Source: Temnopleurus reevesii
Taxonomy: Eukaryota; Echinodermata; Echinoidea; Temnopleuroida; Temnopleuridae
Length of the DNA stretch: 44,368 nt
Assembly (NCBI GenBank): GCA_036244855.1
Contig: BQKZ01004731.1
Location: 1 to 44,368 of the forward strand
Direction of reading: 5' to 3'
Below, in pieces: positions 33,918 through 42,700 of the stretch (position 1 is its first letter; each line of letters starts with the position of its first letter). The position numbers and the translations under genes were made by a program. The notes beneath the pieces are model-generated. The model saw only the letters and a list, made by a program, of their open reading frames with translations, ran no database searches and had not been told where the DNA came from.

Positions 33918-35984
33918 TTGGATTTAAAACATTATGGAAGAACTAACGCATAAGATCTGTGTAATTATAAATAATCTACTTGGTATTATTCCAGAATTAT
34001 TTTTGTGTTTCCTATAAAAGTCAGCCTATTCACTGTAACCAAAAGGGACATCAGATTTGGACAAAGTAAACGACTTAATTTAGGCTTTCACAAAAGCTAG
34101 ATACACATAAAAGAAAGAACCCTCGCATTTCATTGTGGAACGCCTGATTGACATATTTCCGCACAATAGACCAGTTTCATAATGTACATGTATTCCAATT
34201 TATATACGCTTGCCCTAAAACGAAGTATGTATTCAGCTACCAGAAGATAATGGGAATTCAATAGTCAGAATGCTACTTGCATACATTGCCATAGCTAGGT
34301 TGGACGAACATTGCAGCTTGACCAACCTAGCAACAACTACTGCTTGCTATTCACATTCCTTCCATTGAAATAGGATTATTTTTTATCAGGTGGAAAAATA
34401 GTTTATCATTGTGCCTTTGACAAAGAAGCTTGCATAAAATTTGAAACATTACGAAAGTCGTCTATTGGAAGTGGGGAAATTCATTTTGTGTGTACATGTA
34501 TCTAGCTATTGTGAATGCTTGAATGAAGTGGTTTACTACCGGTATGTCCCTTCTGCTCACAGTGATGGCTTTTCAACATTGCTCATGCAGGTATTCAAGG
34601 AACATTAATATAATTAATACAGACTCTAATGAAAATACTTGAGTGTTATACAGTACGCTATTGTTTTTTTAAGATTTTGGAAAATTGTAGTTGCAAATAA
34701 AATATGAGAAACAGTGATTAGTTTATATGAAGTTGCTCAAAAAGAAAGTGATATTTTTTTTTATTTACCAATAGAGTGTCTTTCCAATAAAAACAAATGT
34801 CTTAAGTGAACTGGTCATATTCAGGATAATTTTGTACCCATACTCTATTAGCTGAAATGTTTGTGGTGGTTTTATTTTAGCTTATTTCACGGTTTTGGTC
34901 ATGCAAAAATGTATACTCTATATGGTGCACATTCATTTGTGTACTAACTCTGTCAAAAATGTGAAAATAACAACATGCCAATGGTCAGACTGGTCTGAAA
35001 TCGCGAAAATATCTGTACGTTAAAATATTGGCTTAAATAGTAGATTTTGATGAAATAAGCTTTATATATTCAGGCTAATGTTACTTTTTCTCATTCTCAC
35101 ATTTTTATATTGCTCACTTTATGCATGTCTCAAAACAACTTCTGGGCAACACAAAATGAATATGATGACTCTAATTTGTATGAAAATATACTTGATAATT
35201 TTTATTATGATCCGCATAATCCTTTGAAATAGGCCTGTTGTACAATAACATGATTTGGACTTGCTTGAAACCCAAACTAAGCAGTCTTGATAATGCCTCA
35301 GAAAGAAAAATAGAATCTAAAAATGTACATTCATGATATGCAAACTTTGCAAGTCTTCAAAATGTAATGATTTGCACTAGAGATGCAGATTAAGTTGTGA
35401 CTTATGGCTAACAAATTATAAAGCTATTAATTACCTTGGTTATTCACCATTTTAGAAGACGTTCCTGATTAATTGCTTTCATTCAAAATCATTATGGTCA
35501 ATGACACACAATCGGGTTTAAAACTTTACAAAACTGTTGCAGAAGAGAAAAAGTGTTTAGGCGAAAATATTTCCTTGCAAATAAAATTTTATTTCATTTG
35601 AAGTATTAATTGTGAAGGATTCATTGAATAAGATAACCACATTAGATTATAAGGCACACATTAAATTTCACAGATTTTACATTACTCGTTATAAAATATA
35701 CATTAAATATATAGTTCATATAATAAAATTTACAATTGTTTACACAATACATCACAGTGTAAGAAGACAGAGAGGAAAAACAGGAAATTTGATCAAGAAG
35801 AAAACAAATTTAGAGGAAAAAATTACAGAAAAGCAGAGAGGATGATGGTTCCGAAGCAGAAGGAAAAGCAGGAAAGACAGATAAATTTGACAAGTCATTA
35901 GAGGGAACAATTGTTCAAAATTATTGTAAAACAAACAGGGTCAAATGAACAATCACTAAAAATCAGGTTGTATGACTATTGCTT

Positions 35985-36617
35985 GCCTTTTTAGTGATTT
36001 ACTACGAGTGGTTACCTTATAATTGAAAACACTGGATAGATTTAATAATAGATTAACAAGTTCTTCCACATTACAAAGAGTTCAGTCACGAGCCTTGTCA
36101 AAAAAATGCCTCTAGATTGGGGACATATTGCTGATAATTGCACAAAATTACATAAATATCACATAAATTTATTACGTAATTATGACAAAACTTGATCTTT
36201 TCAGTGATTTACTATGGATAATCATCTCATCTTAAGTGAATACATTCCAAACATGCCTTCATTAAAAGTGTTCAGTCATGGGCCTTGTCTATGGTATGGC
36301 TCCAGAATGGTGAACTCTTGTTGATTAATGCATCAAATTACTTAAATTTGACATCAATTATTTAAGTAATTATGACAAAGCTGATCTTTTCAGTGATTTA
36401 CTATGAATGATTACCTCATCTTTGATGAATACACTTTCAAAGATATCTTAAATAAACAAGTTAAGTCAAAAGTTTTGTCCAAGGTATGCCTCCAGACTTG
36501 TAAACTGTTGTTGATGAATGCATAAAATTACTTAAATTTCACATCATTTAAATAATTATGACAAAGCTGAATACTTCAGAGATCTAATATGGTTAAAGAT
36601 TTCTAAAATGAAAGAGT
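35985..36617 (-). repeat. Tandem array of decayed copies of the ECHDC3 last-exon end
   Basis: The final 63 bases of ECHDC3 coding sequence (36618-36680) recur downstream of the gene at 36462-36524, 36272-36334 and 36082-36144, spaced 156, 190 and 190 bases. Between them is a shared spacer with 'aattatgacaaagctgatc' and 'ttttcagtgatttactatg'. The copy at 36272 still reads 'DALINKSSPFWSHTIDKAHD' plus stop on the minus strand. The copy at 36462 is open but has lost the stop, and the copy at 36082 has an internal stop at the Trp position. None has a usable acceptor directly upstream. Confidence 0.85.
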
Positions 36618-36738
36618 TCAGTCATGAGCCTTGTCTAAGGTATGCCTCCAGACCGGTGACCTCTTGTTGACGAATGCATCAATTCCCTCCTGTCCTTCTA
36701 TCAGGGATAAATTGTCCACCATCACGTCACTGGCAAGG
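36618..36738 (-). CDS. ECHDC3: ECHDC3 exon H, terminal
   Basis: The acceptor is 'tctctccattag' and the stop TGA is at 36618-36620. It encodes '[20 protein letters not shown]' and ends '[10 protein letters not shown]'. Immediately upstream, in the intron, is a (CT)n run on the coding strand that lengthens the polypyrimidine tract. Confidence 0.93.
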
Positions 36739-36749
36739 CTAATGGAGAG

Positions 36750-36795
<46 letters not shown>

Positions 36796-39700
36796 CAAGC
36801 GAGAAAGAGAAGAATGGTAAAATAAAACCATAAAATATTGCTAGTTTTATCAACATGAAAGCTCGGTTGAAAAAGGTAAGCAAACAAGACAAGCATTTCG
36901 GTAGCTTTCTCTCTCTCTCTTTTTTTGGAACCACTGGAACCAACTGTAAAAGACTGTAAACAATGTTCTTAAACTGAAAAATCAATTTGGGGAGAGATGG
37001 GGCTTCAGTATTCTGTGAGCTGCAGTTAAAGTATTACCATAATGCAGTTTTTCAATTATAGCAATTAGAGCATGTTCATAGTTAGTTTAAATAAATTTGA
37101 CCTATAAATGGCTGAATTATCACAAAATACGAATGACCACACTCATCGCGGTCCCCAGCACAGCATTGTTTCACATACAAAATGAATGTGACGTCACCAC
37201 CTGCACACAATACCAACGGTCACTCCATCAATCCCTCAATCAATTTATTGTAGAAATACCGTCAACCTTGCCTAAGTCAAATCTGTCGTGACTGAAGAAA
37301 TGGCTTCAAAAATTTTACTCATGAGTGTAAATTAGAACAAAAGTCCTTCAACTTATGTGATTATTTAGCCTAAGCGAGGTTGACTTAGACAAGGTATACG
37401 GTAAATGAATATATTTTTATGCATGTGGTCTCAGATTGAATTCAATTTTGAATCAATTATGAATTTAAAGTCAGAATAAGTGATAATCAACTTACTCATA
37501 AGCTGAATTTCTATCCATCTTCATCTGTGAATTGAAGCAAGCCTTCCCTAAAGAGATGACGGACCCGCTATACTGACATATCTTTCTCGCCAAGTTCATT
37601 GTCTGAAAAGAGAAATAGAGAACAGTGTTTACATCAACTGTTGATGATAGATATTACTAAAGCAATGACAGATCCATTATATTGACAAATCTTTCTTGCT
37701 AAGTCCATTGTCTGAAAAGAGAAAAGAGCAGCAGTCAGACTACCTTTGAAGAGTGGAGAGCATTCCATTATAGAAAATAGTCATACATTTTTTGGAGTTT
37801 CTATTTAGAATTCAAATTTATGCAATGTTATGCAAAGTAAATCAAGTAGATATTTTCCAGAAAAATTTCACCAGAGGTTCCAGAATTAAGTGACTTTGCT
37901 TTGTAAAATAAAGTTATGCCTAATTATGATATATATCTCCATAGAGAAGTAAAGGCTCATTATATATAAATATAATTTTTTATATTAAAAATATCAATGT
38001 GAAAATTCTCAAATTGCACCTACCTCTTCTTCAAGAGCATCTTCAGGAACAATCTTGCTAATCAGGCCATGTTTGAGAGCATCTGCATAGAAATGATTGA
38101 TAAGTGATAGGGTTCTGATTACATGTCTTTGTACTAAGATAGTAATGCTTTGAAACACATTAAAAACATTTATATCAAAAGCAGGGCTTTATCAAATCCT
38201 GTATCTAAGGAGGTCCCTTATATTTACTGAATTTCTCTCCTCATTCTCCTTTTTATCAGACCCCTACAGTACAACCATAGAGGTGGTAGGTCTATGAGTA
38301 AAACACACACAATTCTATGTAGAGTGCACACATGCCAATCTCCAGGAACACTCATAAGGTAACAAATTAAACAGTTAAAAAATAGCCCCCCCCCCACCCC
38401 CCTCTCCAGGAAAAAAAAAATCAGTTCTTTTGGGAGAAAGCACTGGAAAAGAAATTAAATATAATTTGTTAATTGGTTCAAACAAACAAACAACACGGAA
38501 GTCCCTGATATCTTACCCTCTGCTCCAATAGGTTCAGCAGTAAAGAGCATCTGCATGGCAATCTTCTTGGGGACAGCTCGTCCTAAGGCTACTGCGGGTG
38601 TGGAGCAGAACAAACCTACTGAAATGCTGAGAAAGAAACAAACAAAAATAAACTGAAAATAAGTTTGTAATATCGCACAAGCATTTGATACCACTATTTC
38701 TTATTCAAAACTGGTTAGTACCTGCTGCTATAACACGAATCGAGCCCACCACTACCATCGGCTCTCGGTGGTCTAGTGGGTAAGACACCTGTCTAATCAT
38801 CAGGAGATTGTGGGTTCAATTCCTACCCGAAAATGTCTGTGATTTTTTTCACAGCTTCTTGGTAGAGCACTGTCAATCAGTGTTTATCCATGTTGGGATA
38901 AGGCAAGAATTATTTTGATTGGTTAGAACTGGGCAATAATAAATAAGAAGACATCACATCTATGTTCTTAGATACGTAACCCATACATAAGCTTTAGAAT
39001 ATGTCAATACTGTATCAAGTAACTTGGTGTTTGTTCTAAGGCCCCGGTCATATAGGATCCCGAAAGCAACACGATTCAACACAGCTGTTTGTTAATTTAC
39101 AATGACATGCTTCCGAACAAAGAATCATGTCGAATTGTGTTGCTTCAGGCGCCCTATGTGATCAGGCCCTAAAATTAGGAACTCCTAGCTCCCTGGTGAT
39201 ATCAGGTACTTGCCATCAAGTCGTCAAGAAGAACAACAATATCATGGCAAACTACAGGACATCAAACTGACTACATCTCTGAACTCCTCATACCTTAGCA
39301 CACCAAACAGACACCCGGGGGGTGTTTCATCAAGATTTGTCGCAGCGACAAGGAGTCATTTTCCTACAGTTCCCATAGCAACTGTCAGCGATAGCGCTTT
39401 TCATCCAATCACAATCAAGGAATCTGTCAGTGCTGACTAATTGTCTCTGCGACAAATATTGATGAAACACCCCCCTGGAGTCATGCACACAAAGACTGCT
39501 AACTAATCAAACCTGCAGTAACCAAAACCTATGTAGATAGAGCTCTGGTATGTCGAGATGCAAAACTGTGGAACTGAAAGCCTTCAATCACAACTACTCT
39601 ACATCTCGGGCCCTTACTCATTCAAGAATACATTAAAGACCTACATATTTGAATTTTTCTAGCACACTGAGAGAGTCAATTATGGTCATGAATTGTGCTA

Positions 39701-42700
39701 TAAAAAGACAAAAAATACTATCAAACAGAATCTTTACAGAAGAATACTCCCCTAACCCTTTATTCCTACATCTATTTGCAATTGTGGTATAGATTGGACG
39801 TGGTAATAAATGCTAAATGAACCCTCTGCTCCTTACCCGGGTGTAGCAAATCTTGCAGAATCCGCTGCTACTGCAATATCACAGCTAGCTACCAGCTGAC
39901 ATCCAGCGGCAGTGGCAAGGCCTAGAACGGAGAATATGATATGAAAAGTGATGAATGAAGAATAATTTCAGACTTGTTACACAGACAAATATTGAGAAAT
40001 CTGAATTTAAGCCTGATCTTCATCAAACTTATCTCTGTTTTCCAAATTCAACTTAAAATTTGCAATGCTCTCTATGCTCCTTCTGTTAAGTGTCATCTAT
40101 CTATGATTTATTTTTAACTTATCCTATATGTTATGTTTATGTTTTGTATTAGAATGTAAAAGTTTCTTTCATGTAATTGTGTGTTTGTATGTGTGTACAT
40201 AATGTATTTCCTATTATACAGGGACCCCAGGTAGAACAGTACTTCGACTACTGATGGGGCTACCCTGTTAAAATAAAACATAATAAATAAATAAATAAAT
40301 AAACGATAGCCGAGCTGTGCTAAATTGCAATTGCAGACTGTCCAACTCCCACTTTGCACAATTCAGGGATAACAGGGTCAGTTCAAAGAGTCAGTGTCAA
40401 TGTTAATGTATTTGTCAAAGTTGGTCATAGACAATGATTTGCAGAACCCATCATTCATTTGAACCCGAACTACATTTTACAGTCATACACAAAAGTATAG
40501 GACCATACAAAATTAACACATTAATTGTGATAGCCAAAGGTTTACTCATGTATGCAACATGGCGCCAAATTATCTGCTCAAATAAAATGTCGAGATTTTG
40601 CCAAAAGACTGAATTAGTTCTTTGTTGTGAGGGTGTTATTATTGTGACCAATAATTCGATGCCTTCAGATTTGGGGTGAACGTTCAGAATTGAACTATAT
40701 GAGCACTACCTCTTGCTGTTCAGACAGTAGAATTAATGCAAATGTCACTCAAATATGTCAATGGACCTCTTCTGATCGCAACGATGAATGGGTACATAAA
40801 GGTTAATACAAATAAGAAACACAATCCTTTTCTTTTACAAATTACTTTATCTACATTACCTTTAACTTGTGCAATGACTGGAATAGGAAGATCTTCAATC
40901 AGCATCATCATTTNACACAAAGACTGCTAACTAATCAAACCTGCAGTAACCAAAACCTATGTAGATAGAGCTCTGGTATGTGGAGATGCAAAGCTGTGGA
41001 ACTGACAGCCTTCCATCACAAATTCGGTGTATGTCTGACCCTTTCTCATTCAATAGATCATTGGAGCCCTACCTCGTTGTTCCAAGTACATTGAGAGAAT
41101 CAATGGTCATGAATTGTGCTGTAAAAAAACTAACACAGTATTATTAAATAGCATCTTTGAAGAGGAATACTCCCTCCTAAACATTAATTCATCATCTGTG
41201 ATGATAGAAGAGTTTTTAAATGGCAATTTATGCTTAACGAACCCCTGCTCCTTACCCGGGTGTGGCAAATCTTGCTGAATCAGCTGCTACTGCAATATCA
41301 CAGCTAGCGACTAGTTGACATCCAGCGGCAGTGGCAAGGCCTAGAACGGAGAATATGTGAATAGATATGAATGAAGAGATTATTCAATGGAAAATGTTCT
41401 ATTTCAGGCTTGTTACACAGCCATATCCAGAAATCTGAAATTAAACCTAATTTTCATCAACATAGAACCTCGCTCTACTAAATTCATGTTATAGACTGCC
41501 AAAATCCAAACTTGCACAACACAGGGATAATGTTTGAGTTCTACGAGCCAGTGTCAATGTCAATGTTTTTATTACAATTGATCAGAGACAATGATTTGCA
41601 GAATACCTCATTTATTTAAGCCCAAACTACATCTTACAGTCATACACAAAAGTACAGGACGATGTAAAATTTTGCACTTGCCTCATTAATTGTGATAGTC
41701 AAAGAAGGTTTACTAATGCATGCAACATGGCCCCAATTTGTCTGTTAAGAAATGAGTCAAAGTCTTGCCAAAATGTTTGATTACTTCTTCGTTGAGACGG
41801 GCCTGGTGTTATTAGTGTTAGCACTTATCTCTTGCTATTGAAGAAGTGAATTTATGCAAATGGCACTCAAAAATATCAGTAATCCTCTTCGGATAAAGAC
41901 AACAAATGTGTACATAAAGGTTAGTACAAATAAGAAACAGTAACACAATCCTTTTCTTTTACAAATGACTTTATCTACATTACCTTTAACTTGTGCAATG
42001 ACTGGAATAGGAAGATCTTCAATCAGCATCATCATTTGAGAGCACTTGTTGAAAACCTCTGTGTGATAAGCACGACCCATTTTCGTCGTCTACAAATAAA
42101 AAAAAATATTGAAACTATGAAAGACAGATTTCAATACTTCATAAAGGCCTCAGTACATCAAACACGGCATGGCATTTGCGCGATATCTTGGTTGTTATTG
42201 GCCAGCACGCTTCTACGAGCAAGGGATGTTTAACGATTGGCCAATAACACAAGATATATCGCGTCAAAGCCATGCCATGATGCCGTGCAGTGCTTGGTGT
42301 GCCCTGGCATTTAGGTGATTCTGCTGGCCCTGGAAGAGCAATGAGTACAGATTGCAGTGAAACTTGAGATTGCTTGGATTCTGTCAGGGCCATTTACCAC
42401 TAGTAAACTTCTAATATCTGTATTACGTTCATTTATGATTTTTTTTTTTGTAAAGCATACTTAGAAGCTTGTGAAATAGTTTAGCACTATTCTAAAAACC
42501 GGATATCAATGTGCTAAAAGAAAAAATAATGTATATTCCATCATTAATGACCGATCTATTATAATTTCAATTCAATAAATGAATCAATCTTGACCGTTAT
42601 TAGTCTATTTGACAAAAATTGAAATACTGACCTAAAACAGTAGATCTGTAATATCAACATTTTGGCAGTGACTAATGGACAAATTTTCTCACACTTGACA

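Larger units (their letters stand above)
28109..36617. other. Intergenic region between the reductase and ECHDC3 (convergent genes)
   Basis: The two genes point at each other. The region holds at least seven MITE or foldback elements, a local 109 bp direct duplication and, at its right end, the tandem array derived from the ECHDC3 last exon. No ORF here looks protein-coding. 34000-35900 is plain AT-rich sequence with nothing identifiable. Confidence 0.6.
39483..42034. repeat. Direct duplication of ECHDC3 exon C/D block joined at an N (39483-40913 and 40917-42034)
   Basis: After the N at 40914 the sequence restarts with 'acacaaagactgctaactaa', as at 39487. Both blocks carry exon D, its flanks and the 3' part of exon C in the same order. 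Intron divergence is higher than in the 22.6 kb duplication, with blocks of poor match, and one copy has a LINE-tail insertion. Confidence 0.85.

Noticed and set aside
36272..36334. Alternative terminal exon of ECHDC3
   Set aside because: The reading frame is kept, but an in-frame TAA lies just upstream with no AG acceptor between it and the coding part.
38757..38832. Functional tRNA gene
   Set aside because: The A and B boxes and T stem look good but the acceptor stem does not pair. The rest is SINE body.
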